NCBI GenBank assembly: GCA_018402155.1
Contig: JAGYJG010000001.1
Span: 1,561,001 to 1,625,000 of the forward strand
DNA length: 64,000 bases
Reading direction: 5' to 3'
Source of the DNA: Bacteroidia bacterium
GTDB taxonomy: Bacteria; Bacteroidota; Bacteroidia; NS11-12g; UBA9320
In this document: positions 54,280-63,483 of the stretch, in pieces
How the letters are laid out: each line of letters begins with the position of its first letter
How positions within the stretch are numbered: the stretch's first letter is position 1
The notes under the pieces: model-generated
The model's input: only the letters and a program-made list of their open reading frames with translations
Database searches by the model: none
Told to the model about the DNA's origin: nothing
Made by a program: the position numbers and the translations under genes

Positions 54280-55584
54280 CTACAAACGGGTAATTTTTGC
54301 ACCTATTGCATTTAGTCTTTGCTCTATATTTTGATATCCTCTATCTATCTGCTCTATGTTGTGAATAGTACTAGTACCTTCTGCACTCATAGCAGCTATA
54401 AGTAACGACACCCCTGCTCTGATATCAGGTGAAGACATTGTGGTTGCCTTCAGCGGTATGCGCCTATCGAGTCCCATTACTGTAGCCCTGTGCGGATCAC
54501 AAAGAATGATTTGAGCTCCCATATCTATCAAATTATCTACAAAAAAAAGCCTGCTTTCAAACATTTTTTGGTGAATAAGCACATTACCTTTTGCTTGAGT
54601 GCACATTACTAGAATGACACTCAGCAAGTCTGGCGAAAGACCTGGCCAAGTAGCATCAGAAATAGTCATCATACTACCATCTATAAAGCTGTCTATTTCG
54701 TAATGTCTATTTTCTGGGATGATAATATCGTCATCCTTTATTACAAACTGCACTCCCAATTTTTTAAACACTTTAGGGATAATTCCAAGCTGATCTACTC
54801 TGCAATTTTCAATGGTTATTTCTGATTGGGTGAGTGCAGCCAAACTTATGAAGGAACCTATCTCTATCATATCTGGAAGTATGGTGTGCGTGCATCCACC
54901 AAGTTCATTTACCCCCTCTATAGTTAGCAAATTACTACCAACACCAGATATCTTTCCACCCATAGAATTTATCATTTTACAGAGCTGCTGTAGGTAAGGT
55001 TCGCAGGCAGCATTGTATATTGTGGTAGTTCCTTTGGCCATTACTGCAGCCATTAGTATGTTGGCAGTCCCCGTTACGGAGGCTTCTTCTAGTAGCATAT
55101 AGCTACCTCTGAGATTTTTTGCTTCTACCTTATAAAATCCTGTATCCTTGTTATAAATAAATTCTGCACCTAGGTTTTCAAATCCAATAAAGTGGGTATC
55201 TAATCTGCGACGGCCTATTTTATCTCCACCAGGACTTGGAATATATCCTATACCAAATCGAGCTAATAGTGGCCCGATAATCATTATAGAACCGCGTATT
55301 GCAGCCCCTTTTGTCCTAAATTCTTCAGTATGAAAGTAATCTAAATCTATTTCATCTGCTTGAAAAGTAAAATTACCTTTCCCCAATTTATTTACCTTCA
55401 CGCCCAAGCCTTCTAAAAGTTCGATCATACGCATGATATCGCGTATTTCAGGTATATTATGGAGCTCTACTTGTGCTGGTGTGAGCAATACAGCTGCCAG
55501 TATTTGCAGTGCTTCATTTTTTGCACCTTGTGGGGTAAGTGTTCCTTTTAGTTTTTGGCCACCCTCTATTCTAAACGTTCCCAT
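54280..55584 (-). CDS. murA: UDP-N-acetylglucosamine 1-carboxyvinyltransferase with Asp at the fosfomycin site
   Basis: This 434-aa enzyme performs the first committed step of peptidoglycan synthesis. Family motifs include LTPQGAKNEALQILAA (active-site Lys region) and RGSIMIIGPLLARFG. At the loop that normally reads PGGCxIG the sequence is PGGDKIGRRRLD, with D121 in place of the catalytic Cys. An Asp there, known from Mycobacterium and Chlamydia MurA, gives insensitivity to fosfomycin. The rest is intact, so it should be active. It follows the DUF4290 gene and precedes tlpA. Confidence 0.94.
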   Translation of the reverse strand: MGTFRIEGGQKLKGTLTPQGAKNEALQILAAVLLTPAQVELHNIPEIRDIMRMIELLEGLGVKVNKLGKGNFTFQADEIDLDYFHTEEFRTKGAAIRGSIMIIGPLLARFGIGYIPSPGGDKIGRRRLDTHFIGFENLGAEFIYNKDTGFYKVEAKNLRGSYMLLEEASVTGTANILMAAVMAKGTTTIYNAACEPYLQQLCKMINSMGGKISGVGSNLLTIEGVNELGGCTHTILPDMIEIGSFISLAALTQSEITIENCRVDQLGIIPKVFKKLGVQFVIKDDDIIIPENRHYEIDSFIDGSMMTISDATWPGLSPDLLSVILVMCTQAKGNVLIHQKMFESRLFFVDNLIDMGAQIILCDPHRATVMGLDRRIPLKATTMSSPDIRAGVSLLIAAMSAEGTSTIHNIEQIDRGYQNIEQRLNAIGAKITRL

Positions 55585-55597
55585 AGTTTATCTTAGT

Positions 55598-56245
55598 TTA
55601 TCGTTTTTTATATTTCGGATTAAAATTTTTCTTCTTCGAGCCACTAGTTCCCTTACCTCTATTAGAGTTTCTGGCATTGATTGGCCTTCGTGTGCGGTGT
55701 TCTAAATGTATATCCAACCCATCTTCTTGCACTTGCAATTTACCATTAGATAAATCTGCCAAATGCTGCACTATTTGCGTAGGGGTGAGGTCTTCATCAT
55801 TCCAATTTTTGCTTGAATTTACCATAAACGAAGCAATATAATTTATGTATAACGATTTTATTTCTCCTTCTTCCATATCCCCGGCTCCAGCAATCATATC
55901 CAATAAGTTGCGTCCATAGTAGCGGTATTTACTAAGCACACCTTTATACCCCAAGTGTGTTGGTTTGGTGGCTTTATTCTCAGGCGTGGGAGTTGCAAAA
56001 TTATTATCTATATCTAACTCATAGTTGGCTATCTCGTGCATGTGATCCCACACAGTTTGCTCATAAGCGGTCTGTCCCTTTATTTCAGGATTCAAATTAA
56101 GCATTACTTGAAAAACCGTATGTGCTAAAATATTTCTTTTTCCCCTGTCTTGCTCTAGCTTCAGGTGCTCTACCATCTCTTGTACCCCGCGTCCATACTC
56201 GGTGAGTCTTATACTTTCTCTTTGGGTGTTATACGATAATTCCAT
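55598..56245 (-). CDS. DUF4290 family protein
   Basis: The 215-aa protein is a soluble, mostly helical member of a Bacteroidota-specific family. It starts MELSYNTQRESIRLTEYGRGVQEMV and ends in a basic tail (KGTSGSKKKNFNPKYKKR) that may bind nucleic acid. Function is unknown. The ATG is 56245; the longer ATG at 56257 falls inside the -7 box. It leads the murA run (13 bp spacer), an arrangement that is often conserved. Confidence 0.83.
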   Translation of the reverse strand: MELSYNTQRESIRLTEYGRGVQEMVEHLKLEQDRGKRNILAHTVFQVMLNLNPEIKGQTAYEQTVWDHMHEIANYELDIDNNFATPTPENKATKPTHLGYKGVLSKYRYYGRNLLDMIAGAGDMEEGEIKSLYINYIASFMVNSSKNWNDEDLTPTQIVQHLADLSNGKLQVQEDGLDIHLEHRTRRPINARNSNRGKGTSGSKKKNFNPKYKKR

Positions 56246-56254
56246 TATTGATAG

Positions 56255-56262
56255 CAAATATA
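56255..56262 (-). promoter_or_regulatory. -7 box of the DUF4290-murA operon
   Basis: TATATTTG on the minus strand, 9 bases before ATG 56245. Confidence 0.55.
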
Positions 56263-56705
56263 AGGCTTGGACTGAAAGATGTGAAGATACCTACAACTTG
56301 TTTTCCACCAGTGAATACAGAAAAGCGCATAAATAGAGTGAAGGTAAGATTGAAAATACTATAACTGAGGCGTCTGAGCAATGGTTACCATATGTTACAA
56401 TAGTGGACATAAAGCATGGGTTTTGCGATAGAAACAGCTTTAACATCTATATGAATATGCCACCACAACAAAGTTAAAGTTCGCATACCTCACTTACCCC
56501 ATAGCCTAGCCATATAATGCACAACAAGAAGTTTACAAACTCTAAAGACAATCCATACGGTTTTATGACTCACAGTATGGTCAACTCAAATACACCACCA
56601 CTAAAAAATAACGGTTATCACAAAGTGTTTCACACACATTTTTGGTAGAATTAGGAGTACCGCTCGGTTTTAAACTAAAAACTATAAACAAGCATACAAG
56701 AATGC
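56263..56705. other. intergenic region upstream of aspS
   Basis: About 440 bp between divergent operons. It contains a 43-codon ORF (56517-56648) without recognisable similarity; nothing else stands out. Confidence 0.4.
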
Positions 56706-56713
56706 TAAATTTG
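56706..56713 (+). promoter_or_regulatory. -7 box of aspS
   Basis: TAAATTTG is an exact match with a 30-nt leader to ATG 56744. Confidence 0.5.
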
Positions 56714-56743
56714 CAGTACAAAAATTTCTACCACTAAAAAAAT

Positions 56744-58477
56744 ATGCATAGGACACACACCTGCGGAGAACTAAGAGAAACACATATAGGCCAAACAGTA
56801 ACCTTGAGCGGCTGGGTGCAAACCCGCAGAGATTTTGGCGGTATGACTTTTATAGATTTGCGAGACCGATATGGCATCACTCAATTGGGTTTTAACGAAG
56901 AACAAGACAAAGAATTGAATACCAAAGCACGATCACTTGGTCGCGAATTTGTAGTAAAAGTGCATGGCGAAGTAATAGAGCGAAGCAACAAAAACGATAA
57001 AATACCCACGGGTAACATTGAGATAAAAGTAACCGCCTTTGAAGTACTAAACGCAGCACTCACTCCACCCTTTACCATAGAAGATGACACTGACGGTGGC
57101 GAAGAAATACGCTTAAAATATCGCTATCTCGACTTACGCAGAAACCCTATACAAGAAAAATTAATATTGCGCAGCAAACTTAATAAAGCTGTACGCGACT
57201 ACTTGAACGATGCTGGTTTTATAGACGTAGAAACACCCTATCTCATAAAATCTACACCTGAAGGCGCACGAGATTTTGTAGTACCTAGTAGAATGAACGA
57301 AGGACAATACTACGCACTACCACAGAGTCCCCAAACGTTTAAACAATTGCTGATGGTGAGCGGTTTAGATAAATACTATCAAATAGTAAAGTGCTTTAGA
57401 GACGAGGATTTTAGAGCTGACAGGCAGCCAGAATTCACCCAAATAGACTGCGAAATGTCATTTGTAGAACGCGATGATGTGCTCAACACTTTTGAAGGTA
57501 TGATACGCTCCGTATTTTTAAGTGTAAAGAATATAGACCTTGGCACTATTCCAAAATTATCCTACGATGAGGCGATGAGGCGCTTTGGAAGCGACAAACC
57601 AGATATGCGCTTTGAAATGGAACTAATAGACCTAAATTCGGTTACCAAAGGACACGGTTTTGGTGTTTTTGACAGTGCTGAGCACGTAATTGCTATCAAC
57701 GTTTCGGGTGGAAATAAGTATACCCGAAAAGAACTTGACGCCCTTACAGACTGGGTGAAACGCCCACAAATAGGCGCACTCGGACTTATCTACTGCAGAG
57801 TAAATGCTGCCAACGACTACAAATCATCGGTCGATAAATTTTTTGACCAACAGCAACTCGCCCTTTGGGCAAAACAATGTGCAAGCAAGCCAGATGACCT
57901 AATACTAGTACTCAGCGGAAATACTGAAAAAGTACGTAAGCAGATGAATGAACTAAGACTGCACCTTGGCGATAAAGAAGGCTTAAGATCTAAAGATAAG
58001 TTTAGCGCTTGCTGGGTAGTAGATTTTCCGCTGGTAGAACTAGACGAAGAAAGTGGAAAATGGCATGCTATGCATCACCCGTTTACCTCTCCACTGCCTC
58101 AAGATACCGAAAAAATGACAACAAACCCAGGAGCTGTGCGCGCCAATGCATACGATATGGCTATCAATGGCATGGAAGTAGGCGGCGGCAGTATTCGTAT
58201 ACACGACAAGCAGCTGCAAAAAAGAATGTTCGAATTACTCGGTTTTACTGAGGAAGAAGCACAAGCTCAATTTGGATTCCTACTCAATGCTTTTGAATAC
58301 GGTGCTCCACCGCACGGTGGCATTGCTTTTGGGCTAGACAGACTGAGCGCACTATTAGCAGGCACAGACTCTATAAGGGACGTCATTGCTTTCCCAAAAA
58401 ACAATATGGGCAGAGATATTATGATAGACGCACCAGCACCGCTAAATGCGGAGCAGAAGAAAGAGCTGGGACTCTAG
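56744..58477 (+). CDS. aspS: aspartyl-tRNA synthetase
   Basis: The 577-aa class IIb enzyme has the anticodon-binding OB fold ([20 protein letters not shown]), motif 2 [21 protein letters not shown] (about 213-233), the bacterial GAD insertion (about 285-400) and motif 3 [15 protein letters not shown] near the end. Length is normal for the bacterial type. It appears monocistronic, with the promoter at 56706-56713. Confidence 0.96.
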   Translation: MHRTHTCGELRETHIGQTVTLSGWVQTRRDFGGMTFIDLRDRYGITQLGFNEEQDKELNTKARSLGREFVVKVHGEVIERSNKNDKIPTGNIEIKVTAFEVLNAALTPPFTIEDDTDGGEEIRLKYRYLDLRRNPIQEKLILRSKLNKAVRDYLNDAGFIDVETPYLIKSTPEGARDFVVPSRMNEGQYYALPQSPQTFKQLLMVSGLDKYYQIVKCFRDEDFRADRQPEFTQIDCEMSFVERDDVLNTFEGMIRSVFLSVKNIDLGTIPKLSYDEAMRRFGSDKPDMRFEMELIDLNSVTKGHGFGVFDSAEHVIAINVSGGNKYTRKELDALTDWVKRPQIGALGLIYCRVNAANDYKSSVDKFFDQQQLALWAKQCASKPDDLILVLSGNTEKVRKQMNELRLHLGDKEGLRSKDKFSACWVVDFPLVELDEESGKWHAMHHPFTSPLPQDTEKMTTNPGAVRANAYDMAINGMEVGGGSIRIHDKQLQKRMFELLGFTEEEAQAQFGFLLNAFEYGAPPHGGIAFGLDRLSALLAGTDSIRDVIAFPKNNMGRDIMIDAPAPLNAEQKKELGL

Positions 58478-58596
58478 ACTTAACGAACTTACCGTATTCT
58501 TATAAATATTGCACCAAATACCTCACTTGGACTGCACAAAGCTTGTTTTTTTTGTCGCCTTTATCAAACACTTACAGATAAAGTAAACACGTTTTA

Positions 58597-58959
58597 TCAA
58601 TCAAGTTTACTAGCATTGTAGATGGCTTCTTGGTACGTATTGTGACAATCCAAAATAATAGGTAGTAATTCCTCCTCTTGTTCGGCTGCACCTTTACTAT
58701 GTATAGCCAGGTAGTCAGCCTTACTCAATTCAGCCATTAAGGCCTGGGTAGAACAATCACAATATACCTCACTTTGCATAGGAAACCGCACAGAGAGTCC
58801 TCCCAAATCGTCAAGACAAGCATTGGCGAGTGAGGTTGCATCGCTATTTTCCCATACAAGTTGCTTGGCCTTGTAGTTATATACTAATTTTGTGAGTATG
58901 AGTACCCCTACTAAAATTATAAAAGCTATCGCCACGTATTTTTGCCACTTACTTATCAT
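58597..58959 (-). CDS. small membrane-anchored protein of unknown function
   Basis: The 120-aa product (MISKWQKYVAIAFIILVGVL) has one N-terminal transmembrane helix at about 7-25 and a soluble C-terminal part with four cysteines (NACLDD, VYCDCST and DCHNT) that could form disulfides in the periplasm. The start is ATG 58959; the longer frame from 59058 adds a low-complexity stretch. I do not recognise the family. It is convergent with aspS and separated from rdgB by about 155 bp. Confidence 0.6.
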   Translation of the reverse strand: MISKWQKYVAIAFIILVGVLILTKLVYNYKAKQLVWENSDATSLANACLDDLGGLSVRFPMQSEVYCDCSTQALMAELSKADYLAIHSKGAAEQEEELLPIILDCHNTYQEAIYNASKLD

Positions 58960-59115
58960 TATTTTATTAAACTCAATGCAATAGTATTCATTCTGCTTAA
59001 AAAAGACTTTTACTTTTTTACAAAAAAAATCCAAAAATGAATGAAATGAGCATAACACGAAATGGAAAGTTTCTTTATCTGCTATATTTTAAAAGGAGGT
59101 TTCTAGAAGTATGTT

Positions 59116-59694
59116 CTATTTACGTCTTGATTCTAAAAAGTTTACTAGTTTATCTACGGCCAGACCTCTGTGGCTAATGCGCGATTTGGTGGTCATATCC
59201 ATTTCTGCGAAGGTATGCTCGTAGCCCGAGGGTTTGAAAATAGGGTCGTATCCAAAACCTTGTGCACCACTTCTACTTTGGGTTATTACTCCTTCGCATA
59301 TTCCTTCAAAAAAAAATTCTTTACCCTCCCAAATAAGTGCTATCACCGTCTTGAACTGAGCTGTCCTATTGGTTTTACCTGCTAGGTTTCGTAATAGCAA
59401 AGTCATATTGTCTTCGCTGCTCTTTTGGCCGCCAGCATAGCGCGCGGAGTATACTCCCGGCTCTCCGTTTAGTGCTTCTACTTCTAGCCCAGTATCATCT
59501 GCAAAACAATTTTCTTCAGTTTTGGCAAAAACTTGTCTTGCTTTTTGTATAGCGTTTTCTTTTAGTGTATTTCCTGTTTCTTCCAGTTCTTGAGCAAACA
59601 CCATGGAGTCCAGCCCTTGGATGGTGTAGCCTGATAGCTTAGCACGTATTTCTGCTACTTTATTTGGATTTTGCGATGCAAAAATGATTTTCAT
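59116..59694 (-). CDS. rdgB: non-canonical purine NTP pyrophosphatase
   Basis: The 192-aa Ham1/RdgB enzyme removes ITP, dITP and XTP from the nucleotide pool. It has IIFASQNPNKVAEI at the start, FADDTGLEVEALNGEPGVYSARYAG in the middle and GAQGFGYDPIF near 142-152, all family signatures. The start is ATG 59694; a GTG two codons earlier is the alternative. Its start codon shares bases with the divergent rarA start. Confidence 0.94.
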   Translation of the reverse strand: MKIIFASQNPNKVAEIRAKLSGYTIQGLDSMVFAQELEETGNTLKENAIQKARQVFAKTEENCFADDTGLEVEALNGEPGVYSARYAGGQKSSEDNMTLLLRNLAGKTNRTAQFKTVIALIWEGKEFFFEGICEGVITQSRSGAQGFGYDPIFKPSGYEHTFAEMDMTTKSRISHRGLAVDKLVNFLESRRK

Positions 59695-61030
59695 GGCCAC
59701 AAATAAACAAAAACATCATCTTTGCTGCACCATAGACCCACACTTACACATATCAGCAACACCGCTAGCCGAGCGAGTGCGACCCAAATCACTAGAGGAT
59801 TTGGTAGGTCAGCAGCATATCATAGGCCCAAACAAACCGCTACGTCGCGCACTAGATTCTGGAGGTATGTATTCAAGTATCTTTTGGGGGCCACCCGGTG
59901 TAGGCAAAACCACGCTTGCCCAAATCATATCGCACACACTCAAGAAAACATTTTATCAACTGAGTGCTATTAATGCCGGTGTAAAAGACATACGCGATAC
60001 GATAGAAAAAGCCAAGAAAACCAAGTTTATGGGCAGCGGCGGAAGTGCAATTCTGTTCATTGACGAGATTCATCGATTCAATAAAAGCCAACAAGATGCA
60101 CTTTTAGGCGCCGTAGAGCAAGGTATTATTACCCTGATCGGCGCCACTACAGAGAACCCCAGTTTTGAGGTCAATGCAGCACTACTGTCTCGGTGCGAAG
60201 TTTTTGTTTTAAAACCCTTAAAATTACAAGATTTAAAAGACTTGACCACACAAGCCTGTACGCGAGACATCCTTTTGAGCCAAAAGGAAATAACCATAAC
60301 CGAATGGGAATCTCTGGTAAGGATAAGTGGAGGAGATGGCAGAAAATTACTGAATGCCCTAGAAATAATTGTCAATTTTACTGGCGTCAGTAGCATCACC
60401 ATAACCAATGCGTTGGTAAACGAAGCAGTGCAACAAAAACAAGCCCTATTTGATAAAGGAGGAGAACAGCACTATGACCTAGCCTCTGCACTCATAAAAT
60501 CTATACGTGGCAGTGACCCCAATGCAGCGATATACTATCTGGCTCGCTTGATAGAAGGTGGAGAAGATCCTAAATTCATAGCCCGCCGACTTATTATAGC
60601 TGCAAGCGAAGATATAGGCTTGGCCAATCCCAATGCACTACTCCTAGCCACTACAGGATTTGATGCAGTACGCAATGTGGGCTATCCTGAGTGTAGAATT
60701 ATTCTTTCTCAAATCACCATTTACCTAGCCACTAGTGCTAAAAGCAATGCCAGCTACGCGGCAATTGGACACGCACAATCTTTGGTAAAAGAAACTGGCG
60801 ACCTTTCGGTGCCATTGAGTCTAAGAAATGCTCCAACAAAACTGATGAAAGATTTGAACTATGGTGAGGCATACAAATACTCCCACGATTTTCCAAATAA
60901 CTTTGCTGACCAAGAGTTTTTGCCTTCGGAAATAACTCACACGCAACTGTATGACCCCGGCAACAACTCGGCTGAAAACACCATAAGAGAACGCTTAAAA
61001 GCACTGTGGAAAGACAAATATGGTTACTAG
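59693..61030 (+). CDS. rarA: replication-associated recombination protein A
   Basis: The 445-aa AAA+ ATPase (MgsA) acts at stalled forks. It has [22 protein letters not shown], Walker [13 protein letters not shown] (about 66-77), Walker [12 protein letters not shown], and the C-terminal tetramerisation region ([23 protein letters not shown]). The first ATGs in frame are 59684 and 59693; the second shares bases with the rdgB start. The core begins about 24 residues later, so either is possible and there is no intergenic spacer. Confidence 0.93.
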   Translation: MATNKQKHHLCCTIDPHLHISATPLAERVRPKSLEDLVGQQHIIGPNKPLRRALDSGGMYSSIFWGPPGVGKTTLAQIISHTLKKTFYQLSAINAGVKDIRDTIEKAKKTKFMGSGGSAILFIDEIHRFNKSQQDALLGAVEQGIITLIGATTENPSFEVNAALLSRCEVFVLKPLKLQDLKDLTTQACTRDILLSQKEITITEWESLVRISGGDGRKLLNALEIIVNFTGVSSITITNALVNEAVQQKQALFDKGGEQHYDLASALIKSIRGSDPNAAIYYLARLIEGGEDPKFIARRLIIAASEDIGLANPNALLLATTGFDAVRNVGYPECRIILSQITIYLATSAKSNASYAAIGHAQSLVKETGDLSVPLSLRNAPTKLMKDLNYGEAYKYSHDFPNNFADQEFLPSEITHTQLYDPGNNSAENTIRERLKALWKDKYGY

Positions 61031-61504
61031 CATGAGCTCAACTATTTTCGATTAATCGAAACGCGAGCGGCAGAAGTGACGATGAAGATATACTTTTTCA
61101 GACCCAAAAGACTTTGGGTTGCACGTTCGTTTTGAGTATACTTCAAATCAACTATTTATTAAAATACCTAAACTAAAAATTGTCGCTCGCTACGCTCGAG
61201 AATTGTTTTGGGAAAGGAATCGCGCACTAAAAAATCGATTATGTGGTCTATAAAAAACCAACGCGGACCGGCGGCAGAGCGCAATCATGTAGAGTTACTA
61301 CCCAAATCCAACAACGGGACTGCTAAACATAAAAACGACAAATCAACTACAATACAGACATCAGACCGCCCACGAAAATACTCTTTAGTTGAGCGGCTAT
61401 TTCTACATACACAAGGACAAGCCTCATGCCAAATCACATACTGCCACGATATTGGACGGTACAATGAGCTAATATAGAATCCAGCTATTTTCGGACTACT
61501 AAAA
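61031..61504. other. intergenic region between rarA and the CorC-like gene
   Basis: The 474-bp convergent gap holds a perfect 16-bp palindrome TTTCGATTAATCGAAA (61046-61061), a hairpin ACCCAAA/TTTGGGT (61102-61119) and a CGCTCGCTACGCTCG string near 61183. An 89-codon ORF (61208-61477) has no recognisable similarity and an unusual polar composition, so I do not call it a gene. Confidence 0.45.
61102..61119. terminator. candidate hairpin behind rarA
   Basis: A 7-bp perfect stem ACCCAAA/TTTGGGT with a 4-base loop lies 72 bp after the rarA stop. The T-run after it is weak. Confidence 0.3.
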
Positions 61505-62758
61505 TCACTCCACTACAGAGAGAGCTATTCGCTCTATTTTTTGCTCGGAGGCTTCTAAAATTCTAATTTCGAAATTATCTATAATAAACACCTCCCCCGC
61601 ACTCGGAATATCTTCTAAATTACTTACTACAAATCCTCCTAAAGTTTCGTAATCCCCCTCTGGCAAGTCTAAATCATACTTTTCGTTAAGATAATCTATT
61701 TCTAGTTTAGCGCTGAGTTCAAACACTCCATCTTCGCGCAATACTTCGTTTTCTTCTTCTACTTCATCGTGTTCATCCTCTATCTCTCCAAAAATTTCCT
61801 CCATAATATCCTCTACAGTGATAATACCGGCAGTGCCGCCATACTCGTCTACTACTAGTGCTATACTTTTTTGTGTACGGCTAAACTCGTTTAATAGATC
61901 ACTAGCACTTTTACTCTCGTTAGTTATAAGTATAGGTATCAGGATAGACTTAATGGTTTTTGGTTTTTTATGCAGGTCTAAGTGATGGGTATAGCCGATG
62001 ATATTATCAATATTTTCTCTGTATACCAAAATTTTAGAATGTCTAGATTCTACAAAAAGCTTTTCTAACTCCTTTATGGTACTATCTCCGTCTATGGCGG
62101 TAATGTCAGTACGTGGAACCAGACAGTCGCGCACTTTCACATTACCAAAATCCAACGCATTTTTTAATATTTCGGTATCAACCTCTTGGTCTTCATTATC
62201 GCTACCACTTTGTGCAGATTGAGAGATAAAATGATCCAAATCTACTTTACCAAAGGCAGGTGTCTCCTCTGTAAACTTACCTGGCAAAAAAGCATTTAGT
62301 GCCTTATTGCTCAGCCAAATAACAAACTGAACTAATGGCCACAGCAGCACATAAAATACCTGAAATGGATAGATTAGCACTTTCAATATCCCGCTAGGAT
62401 TTAACCTAAATAGTGCCTTAGGTAAAAACTCTGCAGTAATCAAAACAATGACTGTAGATATAATTGTAGCAGAAAGTAAAGCTGGGAAAGTGCTCAATCC
62501 CAACATTTCAAATTTTGGTCTGAATATTTCTTCCATCGTGATACCATACACCACTAGGGCAATATTATTTCCGACTAAGATAGTACTAATAAATTTGCTA
62601 GGAGCTTTAATATAATTTGAGCACATTTTAGCCCAGCGCTCTCCTTGATTGCTTTTCAGCTCAATGCGTAGTTTGTTGGCAGAAATAAATGCAATCTCTA
62701 ATCCAGAGAAAAAACCAGACAAAATTAGAGTTATGACAACTATGGCAATGGGCGACAT
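61505..62758 (-). CDS. CNNM/CorC-HlyC-type membrane protein, GldE-like
   Basis: The 417-aa protein has a DUF21 membrane domain with about four helices (residues 1-145; SGFFSGLEIAFISANKLRIELK), a CBS pair (about 205-320, with VPRTDITAIDGD and DEYGGTAGIITVEDIMEEIFGEI) and a C-terminal CorC_HlyC transporter-associated domain. The overall form matches gliding protein GldE of Bacteroidota and also ordinary CNNM/CorC magnesium exporters; sequence alone does not separate them here. It stands alone behind a promoter box at 62772-62779. Confidence 0.82.
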   Translation of the reverse strand: MSPIAIVVITLILSGFFSGLEIAFISANKLRIELKSNQGERWAKMCSNYIKAPSKFISTILVGNNIALVVYGITMEEIFRPKFEMLGLSTFPALLSATIISTVIVLITAEFLPKALFRLNPSGILKVLIYPFQVFYVLLWPLVQFVIWLSNKALNAFLPGKFTEETPAFGKVDLDHFISQSAQSGSDNEDQEVDTEILKNALDFGNVKVRDCLVPRTDITAIDGDSTIKELEKLFVESRHSKILVYRENIDNIIGYTHHLDLHKKPKTIKSILIPILITNESKSASDLLNEFSRTQKSIALVVDEYGGTAGIITVEDIMEEIFGEIEDEHDEVEEENEVLREDGVFELSAKLEIDYLNEKYDLDLPEGDYETLGGFVVSNLEDIPSAGEVFIIDNFEIRILEASEQKIERIALSVVE

Positions 62759-62771
62759 GTATTATGGATTG

Positions 62772-62779
62772 CAAAAATA
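62772..62779 (-). promoter_or_regulatory. -7 box of the CorC/GldE-like gene
   Basis: TATTTTTG on the minus strand, 13 bases before ATG 62758. Confidence 0.5.
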
Positions 62780-63291
62780 AACCATAACTTTATTATCTAG
62801 TCTTCTTAACCGCAAATCATTAGTAATTTTAGTGTCTAACAAAATATTTAACCCCTATAGAATTGAGTTTTCTCTTTCACTAAGCCTTATTATATGTATT
62901 GCTCCTAAGTCAAGGATTTAGTATATCTCGCAGGTATTAATATTACTAAAATCATAAAATCTCAGACAAAAAACAGTAATGGACTAACTAATGAGTGATT
63001 CAAAGTGATTATCAAACATGCGTGGTTTTCTCCTGAGGAATTAACAGAAAAAGGTATAATCTGTTAGATAAATATAACCAACAGACCTCCATACGATACA
63101 GATGTTACAAAACCAAATAAATGCTGTGATAAGTAAAAACATTTTGGAGCAACAACATTATAAAAATTATTGAGAGCATTATACGCAACAGAGAAAATAG
63201 CTCCATTTATAAAGCAGATGATAACGGCTCAGGAGCATCGCCGTATTCTAAGGAGGTATTGTATAAAAATATTTGTATATTGAGCACCGAA
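62780..63291. other. intergenic region before the last two genes
   Basis: About 510 bp with no recognised gene. It carries a consensus AAGGAGG (63250-63256) not placed to serve ATG 63292, and a 7-of-8 match to the -7 box at 63268-63275. Confidence 0.4.
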
Positions 63292-63483
63292 ATGAGCACA
63301 AAAAGGAGAAAAAAAAACAAGGTAAACAACAAGCGTAATATCTACTTACTAGGTATAGGAATGGGTATTTTGGTTGGACTTTTATTTGGAATGGCAAGCG
63401 GGAACTGGACGCTAAGTATACTTATCTGTGGGATACTAGGTTACGGTATGGGTTTTGCCATTGAACGGACTATACGTGAATAA
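63292..63483 (+). CDS. small glycine-rich membrane protein
   Basis: The 63-aa protein has a strongly basic N-terminus (KRRKKNKVNNKRN) and two hydrophobic segments (about 19-33 and 38-55) with many glycines (GIGMGILVGLLFGMASGN, GILGYGMGFAIE), a glycine-zipper-like pattern. The start is ATG 63292, because a TTG 33 bp upstream gives only a non-conserved extension and a near-consensus -7 box (AATATTTG) lies just before the ATG. The next gene probably begins at GTG 63476, overlapping by 8 bp. Function unknown. Confidence 0.6.
   Translation: MSTKRRKKNKVNNKRNIYLLGIGMGILVGLLFGMASGNWTLSILICGILGYGMGFAIERTIRE

Noticed and set aside
56517..56648. 43-codon ORF upstream of aspS
   Set aside because: Too short and without similarity or signal; it lies wholly in a divergent promoter region.
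61208..61477. 89-codon ORF between rarA and the CorC-like gene
   Set aside because: No similarity that I recognise, no promoter box, and a polar, low-complexity composition with hairpins just upstream. I treat it as chance.
63250..63256. AAGGAGG resembling a strong Shine-Dalgarno site
   Set aside because: It is about 35 bp from ATG 63292 and too close to the TTG at 63259. Genes in this phylum do not rely on such sites, and no other gene here has one at a useful distance.
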